Shown here piece after piece: positions 10,249-28,183 of a stretch of 64,000 nucleotides of DNA. The notes under the pieces were generated by a model. The model did no database searches, was not told the DNA's origin, and was given only the letters and a program-made list of their open reading frames with translations. The stretch covers positions 24,118,001 to 24,182,000 of the forward strand of contig OZ231128.1 in the NCBI GenBank assembly GCA_965153355.1, given 5' to 3'. The first letter of the stretch is position 1. Each line of letters starts with the position of its first letter. This DNA comes from Flaccisagitta enflata. Taxonomy: Eukaryota > Chaetognatha > Sagittoidea > Aphragmophora. A program made the translations under genes and the position numbers.

Positions 10249-10689
10249 TAAGTTTGTTTAATGAACAAGTTTCCAGTGGGACAGACACTTTAATAGAAAA
10301 AAGATGTCAAAACCTTAAAAAAATAAAAACATTAGAATGAATTTTTCGCAGAAAAATTGATATCATTTCTCATACAGGGTTTTCATAGAAAATATTTTTT
10401 CATCAAACAAAGTTTTTTAGATTTTTTGTCAAGTCTTTTTCATTTCATCTTTGTTATATAAATTTTTAAGATAAATTCCATTTATTTAGAAGTAATTTCA
10501 CCTTTTTTTTCTGATCACAAAGAATTTTCAATGATTTTTTTTTCATGTTTACATTTATGATTTTCATTGTCAAAAATATTTTTTCATAAACATATTTGAT
10601 GATTATATTGAGAATGCCATTATATTCAAAAGCAGTTAATTTGTTTTTTTAATTGTTAATTTTTACCTGTCTTGAATTAGAATTATTAT

Positions 10690-11276
<587 letters not shown>

Positions 11277-11562
11277 AATTCTCAATAGCAAGAATCAAAT
11301 TTCTTTTACTATTTTAATGCTACTGAGAATTCTCGGTAGCGTGAAAATCCCCGATTCTCGGTAGCGTGAATTCTAAGAATTCTCGCCAGCATTAAACTCC
11401 CTCCAGTTTACGTATTTTTTCCAGACGGACTGAAGAACAAAATTTGATCATCTTACACGTTCAAGGACAATTTATTCAAAAATTATGAGGTTGGTTAGAA
11501 GCAAGGCAACATCTTCTTAAGAGATGCAAAATGAACCAGAGAGAAGTGAGAAGTAGTAAAAG

Positions 11563-11654
<92 letters not shown>

Positions 11655-11672
11655 ACACACACACACACACAG
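11563..11672. repeat. Compound microsatellite (GA)n-(CA)n
   Basis: About 44 GA units followed by ten CA units and an AGAGACACAC tail. Confidence 0.96.
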
Positions 11673-11815
11673 AGACACACAAATAAACTGAGAAGAAGAA
11701 CCAGAGAGAGGAAGAAGTCTGTATCATGAAAGAGCTGAAAAAACATGGACTAAATGGACCGAAAATGATGAAGACGGACAGGAAACAAGCGAATCAAAAG
11801 AAGTGGCTAATACAG

Positions 11816-11929
<114 letters not shown>

Positions 11930-12080
11930 AAAGAGAGACAGAAATGAAGCTATGCAGCATAGCAAGCATAAATAACATATAAAAGACACTTTCAATTTGC
12001 CCAGTAAAAGAAAATTGTTACTGAACCTGTGGTCTATTAGAGTCAAAATGCTTATTATGATTTTCATTCTTGCTAAGCTA

Positions 12081-12590
12081 CAGTAGATGTCGTCTAGACT
12101 TGGAAATACGGGGGAGCTCATAACCTGAGCATCAGTGTAGTGAGGGGACTGATATTTTGCTGATATAATGTATAGACCCTAAGGGGTTGACGATGGGGTA
12201 TGACATCCCCCCTACGGCTTACCCTAGGAAAAAAACTTTAAGTATAAGATTTTAGGATCAATCTTTTTTTTTGCAGAATTTCAGCTTTATCTATTTGCTT
12301 TAAGTGCAAAACCAGTCTGGGATTCAAACATGGAACCTTTGACTAAATAAACTGATTCAGATAAACCTGAAGTCAAGCGAGTTAACCACTAGACCAATTC
12401 CAGAATTTGAATCATCCAAGCAAATTTGATTTGGTAGATTCAAAAGAATTTTCTATTAACAGATCTGCCATACCCCATCGTTAACCCTATAGGACATAAG
12501 CATTATACACACACAGTTTCATTTCATTTGCACAAATGGTAATTAGGATATGAGGGCCCCCGTATTTCTAAGTATAGACGACATCTACTG
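12081..12590. mobile_element. TA-flanked foldback element, family 2, copy 1
   Basis: A 510 bp element with ends CAGTAGATGTCGTCTAGACT and, inverted, CAGTAGATGTCGTCTATACT, both followed by TGGAAATACGGGGG or a close form. TA flanks both ends (12079-12080, 12591-12592). Inner arms share AACGATGGGGTATG. The first ~40 bp match the ends of 28184-28759 and the fragment at 26301. The centre contains a tRNA-like segment. Confidence 0.85.
12310..12403 (-). pseudogene. tRNA-like remnant inside a foldback element
   Basis: On the minus strand TGGTCTAGTGG (12386-12396) fits the internal promoter A box of tRNA genes and GTTTGAATC (12321-12329) fits the B box with one change. The spacing is longer than in a normal tRNA gene. 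Between them TTGAC and GTCAA could form an anticodon stem with a ~30 base loop, as if an intron were present. Acceptor and T stems pair poorly. It is therefore at best a decayed tRNA-like or SINE-like piece, and could be chance. Confidence 0.3.
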
Positions 12591-12636
12591 TATGACAATA
12601 ATCTGTACACAGGTGCTTCCATTTTACTCGCTCTAG

Positions 12637-12702
12637 TCAAAATGCCATATGGTCATAAACTAGGGCTGTTTTTTCCATATGTTCATAAAGTAGGGCTGTT
12701 TT
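12637..12702. repeat. ~31 bp direct duplication
   Basis: Two copies of CATATGGTCATAAACTAGGG plus CTGTTTTT with three differences. Confidence 0.8.
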
Positions 12703-13119
12703 TGCATGAATGAACATTAAGAAGAGGAAGAAACTCAGGATCACAAAAGAGAAGCAAAAATGCCAAGAGGGAGTCTTGTAGGGCAAAAAAAGGGGGAAAT
12801 TAAGCGAAGAAGAAAAGCGAATTGCGGAATTTTCCTTGACTTTCTTTTTCTCCATAATATAAATCGGTTCATCCATTTTTCTTCCCTTCTCTTATAGCCC
12901 TAATCTTTATGTCTCTTTTTCTGTCTTTGGCTCAAAATTTGTCTCTGCATCTTTCTTGACTGTTTGTGTCTCGGAGAGGACTGTTACTGTTTCCACACAA
13001 TGTCTGTGAGTCATGTTTATGTCACTCTTTTTATACGCGTCTCTCTCCCTCTCTCCCTCACGGCCTCTTTTCTTTCCCTGTCTCTCCGTCTTTCTCTCTG
13101 TCCGAAAATCGGTCTGCTC

Positions 13120-14836
<1,717 letters not shown>

Positions 14837-14844
14837 TTACTTAC

Positions 14845-15052
14845 AAACCAAACGCAGTCGCTGAAGCCCTTCAACGACAACGACGGCTGATATTTCTGCG
14901 TCTGTAATTCGTTTTACCTTGAAGTTATACCCTTGAGGGAAATGACGGGGAATTGCCTTTTTATTCGCTATTTCGAAATGGTAATTGCTCCCGATCTCTC
15001 GCACAAACGCTCCAATCGGGTTTATGAGCCCAATCAGCATGAGCAATGACAC
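14845..15052 (-). CDS. Candidate partial exon, unknown protein
   Basis: An open stretch of about 69 codons on the minus strand, non-repetitive and with balanced amino acid use, unlike the rest of the window. It has an in-frame ATG at 15040. Residues run from a hydrophobic start (MLIGLINPIGAF) to a mixed, charged part (FKVKRITDAEISAVVVVEGL). The frame closes just after a donor-like GTAAGT at 14844-14839, so a splice exit at 14845 is plausible. No good acceptor lies upstream, where fbA begins within ~45 bp. I do not recognise the family. Alternatives are a chance frame or a decayed pseudogene. Confidence 0.3.
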
Positions 15053-15094
15053 AACTCAACCAGCAAATTCCGATTTTACTGTTTTGTTTCTCTC

Positions 15095-15642
15095 CCCCAA
15101 AGGGCCGATGTCCTGTGGGACACAGGGGTGAATTTCCAGATGTGTGTCCGTCTGTATGTATGCACGTCCGTCCCCCCCCCAAGCTACTTAAGCCCCTCTC
15201 AGGCCCCAAATCAGCCCTCTCAGGTCCCAAATCAGCCCTCTCATCCTCAAAATCAGCCCTCATAGGCCCCAATTTAACCCTCTCAGGTCAATGATTAGCC
15301 CTTTCAGGCCTAAAATCAACCCTCTCAGATCCAAAATGGGCTCTCAGGCCCAAAACCAGCCCACTCAGGCCGAAAATCAATTCTCTCAGGCCCAAAATCA
15401 GCCCTCAAATTTTCCCAAGTCTTATAGATGCCTTCATCCCTGATCTCATTTTAGCCCTTGGACCCCCTGCTCCAAGTAATCAACTACCCTCAAACATGCC
15501 CCTCAGGATGTCTGGTAATTTACCCCTGTGTCCTACAGGATATAGGGTCTGTAGGGCCGCTGCCCTGCTCTCTATTTCAGCTGATCACTCCAAGCAGGGT
15601 ATCGGGTACCGCTGACCATGTGCGATTCTTGGATGACTAGTT
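15095..15642 (+). mobile_element. fbA foldback element, full copy
   Basis: The left arm CCCAAAGGGCCGATGTCCTG and ACACAGGGGTGAATTTCC is mirrored at about 15520-15566 by TACCCCTGTGTCCTACAGG and GTAGGGCCGCTGCCCTG. Between lie a GTCC/C-run patch and about ten units of a ~22 bp repeat, CAGGCCCAAAATCAGCCCTCT-like, at 15190-15410. A non-mirrored tail follows: TCAGCTGATCACTCCAAGCA, GGGTACCGCTGACCATGTGC and TTGGATGACTAG. The first bases GGGCAGCGGC of other copies are missing. Confidence 0.82.
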
Positions 15643-16270
15643 CGATATTTTCTGTAAAACTGGCTACTCATTTTGTTCGGTCCATCTACAGGTAGAACTT
15701 AGCTCCTTTGGCAATAGTAAACGCCTATCGCAATGACTGCCCTGCTAAATACTCGACTACCAGGATGAATTTATTACACGAGAGCGAGACAGTCATTGCA
15801 GTCAATGCAAGTTTGGCAATTGTAAAGTCAGGCCCCAAAGGATAGCCTGTAAAGTCCGAAAACTTATTTCCAACAGGGTCCTTTAAAAAATAGACTCATA
15901 ACATATTGCAAGATAAAAAGAACATCAAATGGGTAAAAACTATCAAAACTTGATGCGTAAAAACTTGAAGCGTATAAACTCGAATGTACTAAAATGTACT
16001 AAAATCTTTCAGAAACCTCTTTAACAACGGGGGTTACCATCTTTCATCATGATCACATTTTTTGCCAAGTCTCATAACCATGAGATATGATCATTATAGA
16101 GCCGCGACCCCCTCCAAAAAAACATTAAATTCTTTGAAAAATTTTTAGAAGCAAATTTAGATAGGCTTTTTATCTTTGTAGAATGGGGGGAGGGGGGTGC
16201 CGGCTCCATTAGTTTACTTGATTGGTGATCATTGCCCATCCGGCAGCTAGGGTGTCCTGATGAGTCATAT
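15643..16270. other. Noncoding spacer
   Basis: AT-rich, no gene seen. AAACTTGATGCGTAAAAACTTG-like words repeat twice near 15950. Confidence 0.55.
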
Positions 16271-16272
16271 TC

Positions 16273-16542
<270 letters not shown>

Positions 16543-17034
16543 CTGGCTGCGGGTCTCTTCCATTCATTTCTTCTTTCTTCTTCATCTTCCTGCCTGACAC
16601 AAAAACTCTTTTTTCCCTCCTTTTGTAACGGAGAGAAGCTAATTTGAAAGATGAGCTTGTCAAACAGAAAACAGCGCTGCATCTACAATCTTTCAAAAAT
16701 TCTTCCACATAACTTCCGAAGAGAAAAGTGAATTTTCCCCCGTCTGGCATAAATTCCCTCCCATTCTTACTACACGGCTTTTACAGCTTTTACAACCAAT
16801 TTTTACTCCCTTCACGCATACATAATTGTCCCATTACACCCTTATTTTTGCCTACGTTGACAAAATGTAGATCTTAAAAAAGAAAGTGAGAAAAAGGATA
16901 GTTTATGATTTTGATTCGGTCTTATGAAGTTTTAGTAACGAACACGCTTGTTATAACTTATAACAAATATCCGTCAGCGAAAAATGAATTCTTAGTCAGC
17001 TTATCATGTCAGTTTTCTTTTTGTTTTTCCTTTT
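16543..17034. other. Noncoding spacer
   Basis: No gene or recognised repeat. Confidence 0.55.
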
Positions 17035-17440
17035 GGGCAGCGGCCCCGAAGGGGTCGATGACCTATGCTTTCACACATATGGGGACACTACCAGCCAAAA
17101 CACGGAATGAGTTTAGGTAGAATGATCGTCCTCCTCCTCCTTTACCGCCCCCCCCCCGACTAAAATCCTAGCTATGAGGCCCAAATCCCATCTTTGAAGC
17201 TCAAATCCTCGCTTCAAGGCCCAAATTCCATCCTCAAAGCCCAAATCCTAGCCCCAAGGCCTTAATTCCAACCTAAATCCCAATTGCCAGAAGGAGAAGA
17301 AGAGAATTCCTAATATGTGTGAAAGCATAGGTCATCGACCCCTTCAGGGCCGCTGCTCTGCTCCCTCCCTTCACTTTAATCACAACTTACTTGGGCAGGG
17401 CACGGGTACCGCTGACCATCTGACGCTTTTGCGACTATTT
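17035..17440 (+). mobile_element. fbB foldback element, full copy
   Basis: The left arm GGGCAGCGGCCCCGAAGGGG, TCGATGACCTATGCTTTCAC is mirrored at about 17317-17360 by GTGAAAGCATAGGTCATCGA, CCCCTTCAGGGCCGCTGC. The core has CTCCTCC, a C run, and about six ~20 bp units (AAATCCTAGC..AAGGCCC), then GGAGAAGAAGAGAATTCC. The tail GGGTACCGCTGACCATCTG, CTTTTGCGACTATT parallels the fbA tail. Confidence 0.85.
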
Positions 17441-18263
17441 ACAATGACTATAAAGTAGAGAATTTGCCAGTCCCTTGGAGTTTTTTTGAGCTTGAACTTG
17501 AAGGTTTTTCAGCCGGATTTAATCGCAAGTACATTGTATTTGTTTTGGATATGAATATCTCTCTTATTTTAATTCAAGATTGCAATGAGAAGGCGGTATT
17601 TCAATGCGCAATTGATTAAGAGGCAATGTGACATTGTCTCACAAATTTCATTTTTGTTTGTTAGGAATGAGATTAAAAAAGTGAATTGCACAAAACAAGC
17701 TGATGTTTCGACATTTCCTTTTTGCAGCTAATTTCGTTTCAAAGAGATAATGACTTTCCATTCTCGTTTTCCATTTTCCATTTTTCGATAACCAAATGTG
17801 TAATTTTGGCGCCAGCCGCGTTTGTATCGAAACGATTATCCTTCAAAATATGAAGGGAAAAATCCACAGAAAAGGGGAAAAAAAAGATCAAGTTTATTCA
17901 ATGGCCACATCAGACAAAGAGTTTGTCATGTTTAGTAGTAATAGGCGCGGTATGAAAATTTTACATTTTAAAACAATCTAGTTTTCCGTGGAATAATCGA
18001 TCCTTTATCTATCATCTACCTATCGTTCCATCAAACCAACTCGTCATCTATCTGTCCTTCCATCCATTTACTGTCCGCATAGGCATGCCTATCTAACTTT
18101 AATTCATATTCATTCTAGCAGTCCTTATCGAGCTTATTGTCCAAATGCTTGGTCTCTTTGGCATTATTGAAATGCAGTGATAGCAAATCATTCATTCAGC
18201 CTTTGACCTAGGTAAAAAGATGGCTAAAATAAGATCAGTATTTTTTGTAGACACTGTTTATTG
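17441..18263. other. Noncoding spacer
   Basis: AT-rich. No gene or repeat recognised with confidence. Confidence 0.55.
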
Positions 18264-18386
18264 AACAAGGCCAAGTAGGCCAATAAGGTGCGACGTGTGG
18301 ATCGTCGAACGAATGCGTTACCCGACCAACAGACCGACAGACCAACCAAGGGACACAGCCAGTTATAGAGGTGCTTTGTCGCACCT
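18264..18386 (-). mobile_element. palC-related copy, diverged
   Basis: Starts AACAAGGCCAAGTAGGCC, contains CCGACCAACAGACCGACAGA, and ends GGTGCTTTGTCGCACC then TAAAA. The terminal hairpin is kept in form (GGTGC..GCACC) although its sequence differs from the AGTCGCG form. Confidence 0.65.
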
Positions 18387-18538
18387 AAAAATAGAAGGTG
18401 GTTCGCGGAATAGTTAGTAACCGACTGTGCCCTCTTCTATTTCTATCTTTAGTTATGGAATCCATATGGATATCGTTCAACTTGTCATAACCCTTTTGTT
18501 TGCCTATTCATGCAAAAATCACCGTTTTTATCTGTCTT

Positions 18539-18540
<2 letters not shown>

Positions 18541-18614
<74 letters not shown>
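18541..18614. repeat. Compound microsatellite (TCTG)n-(TC)n
   Basis: Five TCTG units then ~54 bp of (TC)n. Confidence 0.96.
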
Positions 18615-18622
<8 letters not shown>

Positions 18623-18799
18623 AAGCAATTACAAATGAAGATGAAATGGGAAATCTCAAATATGGAAATGGAGAAAAAATTGGTGGCAACAAAAATGGTG
18701 GCAACTCGAAAATTCATTAATTTCGTTTTTCTCAAATGTGCGGAGTAGAATTGTTTTGCCCTCTCTTTCCTGGGCTCTTGGTCGCGCGCTTTCTTTGCT

Positions 18800-19680
<881 letters not shown>

Positions 19681-19706
19681 TGTTGGACAAATTTAGTTGT
19701 CCAACA
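19681..19706. other. Perfect short hairpin
   Basis: TGTTGGACAA, six-base loop, TTGTCCAACA. Ten perfect base pairs. Confidence 0.7.
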
Positions 19707-19901
19707 AAAACTGACTCGGGTTTCCTGTCCCAAAACTAAAAAAAAACAGTGTTTCACGGTAAACAACTTGATTTCTCTTTTTCTTTTTTTCCATATTTTG
19801 GTTTTTTTTCTTCCTTTTTCTCTCTGCTTTATCTTAAAATTAGTTCTTTCTCCTCTTTTGTTTCTTGGTAAAATTGGTGTCCCAAAAATTTGATGTCTCA
19901 T

Positions 19902-19940
19902 TAAAAGGTACTGCCATGGCAGTAGTGGCAGTACCTTTTA
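19902..19940. other. Perfect short hairpin
   Basis: TAAAAGGTACTGCCA, nine-base loop, TGGCAGTACCTTTTA. Fifteen perfect base pairs; role unknown. Confidence 0.75.
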
Positions 19941-20700
19941 CGCTCCTGATCCTGGCATGTACCCAAATGACATTATGCAACAATGATGGAATTCACAAAC
20001 CAGCTCGTGTTGTTGTGCTGTCCTGGGCATCTGTTCACATTAATTTCAGCTTTTAAGTAACACATTTATCTCACCCGAACTTACTCCTATGGAAACCCTT
20101 AAAATACTAAATCTCAATTTTGACTGCAGATTTGAAATCTACAGCGAAAAATTGCTAAAGAAAGCGTTTTCCCTTTATCAGAATTACTTAGGGAACATTC
20201 AAAATTAATCATAAACATATGGAATAAAGGTAAGTTCAACTATTTTGTATACGGTATGATTTTTCTAAGCTGAAACACAAGATGAGGACATGCGCAAAAA
20301 CTAGAAAAACTAGTCAAAACTACGAACTCATATCTTCCAAGAGCTTTTTTTTCAGAATTTGGCTAGCTCTTCTGATTTTTGTTTTACATCCTCATCATTT
20401 ATTACAGCAGAGTAAAATCAAAATAAAATGGTATTTTCGCAAACTTTAATGCTTTATTTGAGCAACTCCTAAACAGAATATTCAAAAAATGTCAGTTCAT
20501 TATTCTATCAGTTTTTTCCTAGAGCTGTAGTCAGAATTGAAAATTGACCACTTTAGAATTTTGGGTTTACCACAGGAGGGTAAGTTCTGGTAAGTTAATT
20601 GTAATGTAATGTAACAGTCAAAAATGATCTCACCAGATGCCAAAGACAGTACAACAACATGAACTGCTGAAGGACGACGAATCCCGTTATGATTGCTTCT
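19941..20700. other. Noncoding, AT-rich
   Basis: No gene or family recognised. Confidence 0.55.
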
Positions 20701-20855
20701 TAGTCGCGGACACGCGACTCTACACCTTGCCGTGTCGGTTCGTCCGTCCGTCCGTCTGTCGGTCCCTCCGTAAAATTTTTGAATTCCGAGCGGTTCTCGC
20801 TCTACTGCTCCTGCCCAACCGTCCGTGACTGGATAGCCGTGTATCCGGCCTTGTT
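20701..20855 (+). mobile_element. palC family copy, compact
   Basis: TAGTCGCGGACACGCGACTC, TACACCTTGCCGTGTCGG, a GTCCGTCCGTC tract, CTGCTCCTGCCCAACCGTCC and GCCGTGTATCCGGCCTTGTT. About 155 bp with both ends, the shortest complete copy seen. Confidence 0.88.
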
Positions 20856-20992
20856 GTCATTTAGGTGTAGGGTAATGGACGCGCGTAGCTTAAAATAAAA
20901 GTGCAAATAAAAAGAATTATTATTAGAACGCGAGAAAGGACGACTAGATTGATGATGTGTGTCGTAGATATAAAAACAGCTGCGTACACTTG

Positions 20993-21566
<574 letters not shown>

Positions 21567-21735
21567 ATTCATTAGAATGACTTAGTATACTCTTAAATGG
21601 CTTAAAATGACTTGAGGAAATGAAATTGATAAAAAAAGGTAAAAGTGTGACGGACTGACAGACAGACAGACCAACCAATCAGCCGACCAACAGACGGACA
21701 GAAAAAGCGGGGTGTAGAGTCGCGTTCATGCGACT
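21567..21735 (-). mobile_element. palC variant 2, 5' truncated at its far end
   Basis: Shares ATGACTTAGTATACTCTTAA, GAAATTGATAAAA and AAAAGTGTGACGGACTGACA with the full variant-2 copy at 57638, then a GACCAACC tract, GGGGTGTAG and AGTCGCGTTCATGCGACT at 21718-21735. The AACAAGGCC end is missing. Confidence 0.8.
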
Positions 21736-21790
21736 AGAAATAGTTTTAAGGAGTTGTTCTGTTTCATCATTTCGATCTGAAAGCGGTGTA

Positions 21791-22744
<954 letters not shown>

Positions 22745-22850
22745 TAAAACCAAACCCATCCCTAGCCCTTAACCTAACCCTAAGTCCCAATCGCTAACCC
22801 TGAGCCCTAACCCATTCCCAATCCCTAACCCCACCACTATCCCTAAACAA
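22745..22850. repeat. Degenerate telomere-like (CCCTAA)n block
   Basis: Repeated CTAACCCT, CCCTAAC and AATCCCTAACC words over ~100 bp, none in exact register for long. CCCTAA is the common animal telomere unit, so this is an interstitial telomere-like tract or a look-alike minisatellite. Confidence 0.65.
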
Positions 22851-23158
22851 GACGTTGGAATTTTTATGGGAACCAAAAATTTCTTGCTTTAAAGAGATTC
22901 GACTGATTAGAAACATTTTCTCTTGGTCACGGACAATTTTGAACAACCTCCCACAAACTCCCACAACGTGACTTTTCATTTGTGGACAAAGAGTGTGTAA
23001 AAGCCCACACTAATCATACCTTTACCAACAAAATGACACACAAGGAATGAAATGATTAATTGCGTTCCATCTCTTGTAACGACCTCTATGTGAGTTCTGG
23101 GAGCTTTCCTCTGTTTATCACTGTGATGAGAGAGAATCCAGAGAGAAGGAGATAGAGA

Positions 23159-23160
<2 letters not shown>
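22851..23160. other. Noncoding spacer
   Basis: Nothing recognised. Confidence 0.5.
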
Positions 23161-23162
<2 letters not shown>

Positions 23163-23226
<64 letters not shown>

Positions 23227-23300
23227 AATAGGCTGGTTAGCTGCAAGACAGACAGACAGAGAGAGAGAAAGACAGAAATACAAGGACAGACAAACACAGA
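23163..23300. repeat. Compound microsatellite (GA)n then GACA-rich
   Basis: Pure (GA)n to 23222, a 25 bp break, then ACAGACAGACAGAGAGAG and related words. Confidence 0.92.
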
Positions 23301-23639
23301 GAAGGAAAGATGCGATCGAGGAAAAAATACTAGCCCTGAATCCCTGATAAACTCCATAAACTTGCAGGAGAGCGTGAAAGTAGGAGGACGAGGAGGAGAA
23401 GGAAATGAGGAGGAAGAGTGGAAGGAAGAGGGAGGAGGAGAAGAAGAATGAGGAAGAAGGGGAGGAAAGCGTGAAGGCAGAAGGATTTACGATTCCCACA
23501 ACAAGTCAGAAAAGGAATGATTTACTCTGGAATTATTCCTCGGACCTTTTTCATGCTTAGTATCATATCAATATATCATCCTCACGATCAACATCATCTT
23601 TATCATCATTTACTCGTGTTTATCATAAAGTCAAGTTCG

Positions 23640-24255
<616 letters not shown>

Positions 24256-24360
24256 ATCACTAACTTATGCAAGATTGTATTTCATGTAACAAATTTGATT
24301 GAAATTTGCAATGACTTTTCGCCAAATGGCTCAAACGGCAACTGTTTCTTAAATCAACAA

Positions 24361-24434
24361 ATGCGACCGACAGATGGACGATCGGTCCTAAAAGTAGCTT
24401 ATGGTCATAGAGCCGCGTACACGTAGCACGTGAC
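24361..24434 (-). mobile_element. palC family, 5' end fragment
   Basis: GCGACCGACAGATGGACG, then CATAGAGCCGCGTACACG and an extended CACGTGACC. The palindrome is altered. Confidence 0.55.
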
Positions 24435-24480
24435 CAAAAAGCAGTTCTGAATCCAAAAAAAAAAAATGGAAACTTACGGC

Positions 24481-25240
<760 letters not shown>

Positions 25241-25248
25241 CTTACGGC

Positions 25249-25504
25249 AGGCAGCGGCATCAAGTAGTTTTGTTTCCTTTTTGCGCCTCACACATCATAA
25301 AAGCATAAAAAGGCGTTCATAACAAAACATCATTCACCAAAACAATATATTTCATCGTGTATGTCAAATTTCTTCGACATGAGCATTTTCATGAGGCGTT
25401 TTATATTTCGTTGGTGTCATATGTTTATAGCTCTTCTTGAGTGCAACCATGCGTTGCGCAGAGACATCAATGACAACATCTGCGGCAAATGTTTTGACGA
25501 AATG
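25249..25504. other. Noncoding spacer
   Basis: A frame enters the following CAA array from here, giving a 47-residue lead before poly-Asn. The lead has no recognised motif. Confidence 0.5.
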
Positions 25505-25506
25505 GA

Positions 25507-25850
<344 letters not shown>

Positions 25851-26300
25851 TCATCATCTTACTTTATTTTAATATTTGGTTTTGCAATCAAACGCATTCC
25901 TACCATCAAATCGCAAACGCCATGAAGATGAATAAGCCTGGAATGGTCACGATCTCCAAGCCCATATATTTCACTCAGCAATTCCTTTTTCCCGTTTTAC
26001 CCACGCACCCCCGCTGAAGTGCACAGCTGTAGTCGTCGATTACGATATTTATTCGGTGGATTACTGAGGCGCGTTTTTCTCGAGAGCACGCATACGCGTA
26101 CAAACGTGCGCACAAACTGATAAGAAGAAAGGACGGCGACGATTCATGGCTTTGAGCACCAAGACAAGATTGATTGTAAATTGAAAGAAAGCGCGTACAG
26201 GCAGACCATTAGCATGAAAGATTCTTGTTTTATTTGTTTAGTACAAAATAGATTAATCTTTTTTTTTTTTTTTTTTGCGATCCGCACATGACTTTGTTAA
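25851..26300. other. Noncoding spacer
   Basis: Contains a T run near 26260. No gene recognised. Confidence 0.5.
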
Positions 26301-26384
26301 AGAAGATGTCGTCGAGACATGGAAATGGTGGGGGTAATTAAACAAATAAACCTATGGGACTGATATTTGAATGTAAACTAATAA
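26301..26384. mobile_element. TA foldback family 2, one-ended fragment
   Basis: AGAAGATGTCGTCGAGACAT, GGAAATGGTGGGGG, then GGGACTGATATTTGAATGTA follow the order seen in the left arm of 28184-28759. A (CA)n tract starts ~20 bp further on and no right end is seen. Confidence 0.65.
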
Positions 26385-26400
26385 AAAGTCGCACACACGC

Positions 26401-26562
<162 letters not shown>

Positions 26563-26654
26563 TTGTGATGGTCATCAACAGTTTTCATGTTCATGAATGT
26601 GTTCTAAGAGTGTGCGTTTGCTTGTGATTGCTTGAATCCCATCCTCAACCTCAA

Positions 26655-26742
26655 CCTCTCTCTCTGTCTCTGTCTCTGTCTCTGTCTCTGTCTCTCTGTC
26701 TCTGTCTCTGTCTCTCTGTCTCTGTTTCTGTTTCTGTTTCTG

Positions 26743-26830
<88 letters not shown>
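26655..26830. repeat. Compound microsatellite (TCTCTG)n-(TC)n
   Basis: TCTCTG units to about 26762, then ~66 bp of pure (TC)n. Confidence 0.97.
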
Positions 26831-26833
<3 letters not shown>

Positions 26834-27046
26834 GTGTGTTCTAGCATGATGATTATTACGCTAACAACCAGTTTTGCTTCTCTTTTGTTTGCGTTCAATT
26901 CCGCGATATTTCTCTCTCCATGACAACTATGAACTCGCAAATAGAAAAAAACCTTTCATTTCACCATCACCGTACTCTTTTTTAATCGTCTCTCTCCAAG
27001 TATGCAAATACAATCGCATTGTAAAAAGTCTTTAAGATCAGGGAAA

Positions 27047-27110
27047 TACAAGGCCGGATGCACGTCTATCGAAGTCGCAGATGAGCAGTAGTGATGAAAT
27101 ATGCCAAGTA
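27047..27110 (-). mobile_element. palC family, 3' end fragment
   Basis: ACAAGGCCGGATGCACG, CGAAGTCGCAGATGAGCAG and TGATGAAATATGCC. The palindromic end is missing. Confidence 0.65.
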
Positions 27111-28183
27111 GTTATCTGAATTGAAAATTGGAAGCGGAGGCGGCATAAAATCGACCGCTGTAAACTTCTCAACTCTTGATGGTGTTGCAATATCATGATT
27201 CATCTGGCATAGTGAAATTACATAAAAGATTAAACATAAACTACATAAAAGATGCAATAAGATTAAACAATGACAGCAAAGCTACTTCATGGATTACCTC
27301 ACACTCCTTCATCATAGGTGTCATCAAAACTGTTGACATCAGGGTGTACAAAAATATTAGGAATTTCAGCTGAAAAATAAACACATTTACCGGTTGCGTA
27401 CTACAAATTTCATTGAACTTGGCTTATTAAGTATTTCCATAATTTTCTTGCCAATAATTGATGTATGATCTTCTGAGTATTTCTGCACATCCTTTCACAT
27501 GGTCAAACGAAGTCCTTTTAGTCCAACAATGTAAAATGGAGCGATCAAACGAGCTACTGTTTTTTATGCATCGATGCAACTTAAAAGATACTCTGCTCTT
27601 AATGTGGCAGCCACATGGCCCTCTCTTCCTCATCGTCTCGGCGCCTCAAACGAGCCTCTAGGGAGGAATTGAAATGAGATTCACTGTTTTAACTTCTCTG
27701 GCGTAATTATTGAGAAAGTGAGATATATTGCTGGGCGTCCTCCTTTTGATTACCATCAACAGCCACAGCCAATATCATCAGACACTTTTACTGCCATTAT
27801 TACCTGTTTTTTCCTTTATTACTTCCACCAGTCAAATCTACCATCACCAACATTTAAATTTCTTTTGAACATTGATAGTTAACCCAAATAGTGTAAAAAA
27901 CCGGCAGAAAAACCAGAGTATTCTCAATTTTAACCCCACGTCTAGGTATGACACTTGTGACTGACTTTCAAGAAAATGATAGCATTTTCAACCATTTCCC
28001 TTATTTCTAAATCGTATTCCTGACAGTTCCCAGTTTCTTCTAGAGGCAAAAGCTTGGAAAGCTATGCTCAGTGAACGTGATGGAAGTCCCCATTTGATGC
28101 CGTAGAAAGCGAGAAAGTTAGGTGACGTAGTGACCACACTAACCAACAACCGTCGCTTCCAACATCTCTATCTCATTTCACTG
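27111..28183. other. Noncoding, mostly unique DNA
   Basis: No gene or repeat recognised. Short frames on both strands lack protein-like character. Confidence 0.55.

Noticed and set aside
11381-11412. Stowaway-type MITE because of ACTCCCTCC
   Set aside because: Only a short word matches. The opposite end reads differently and no TA duplication was found.
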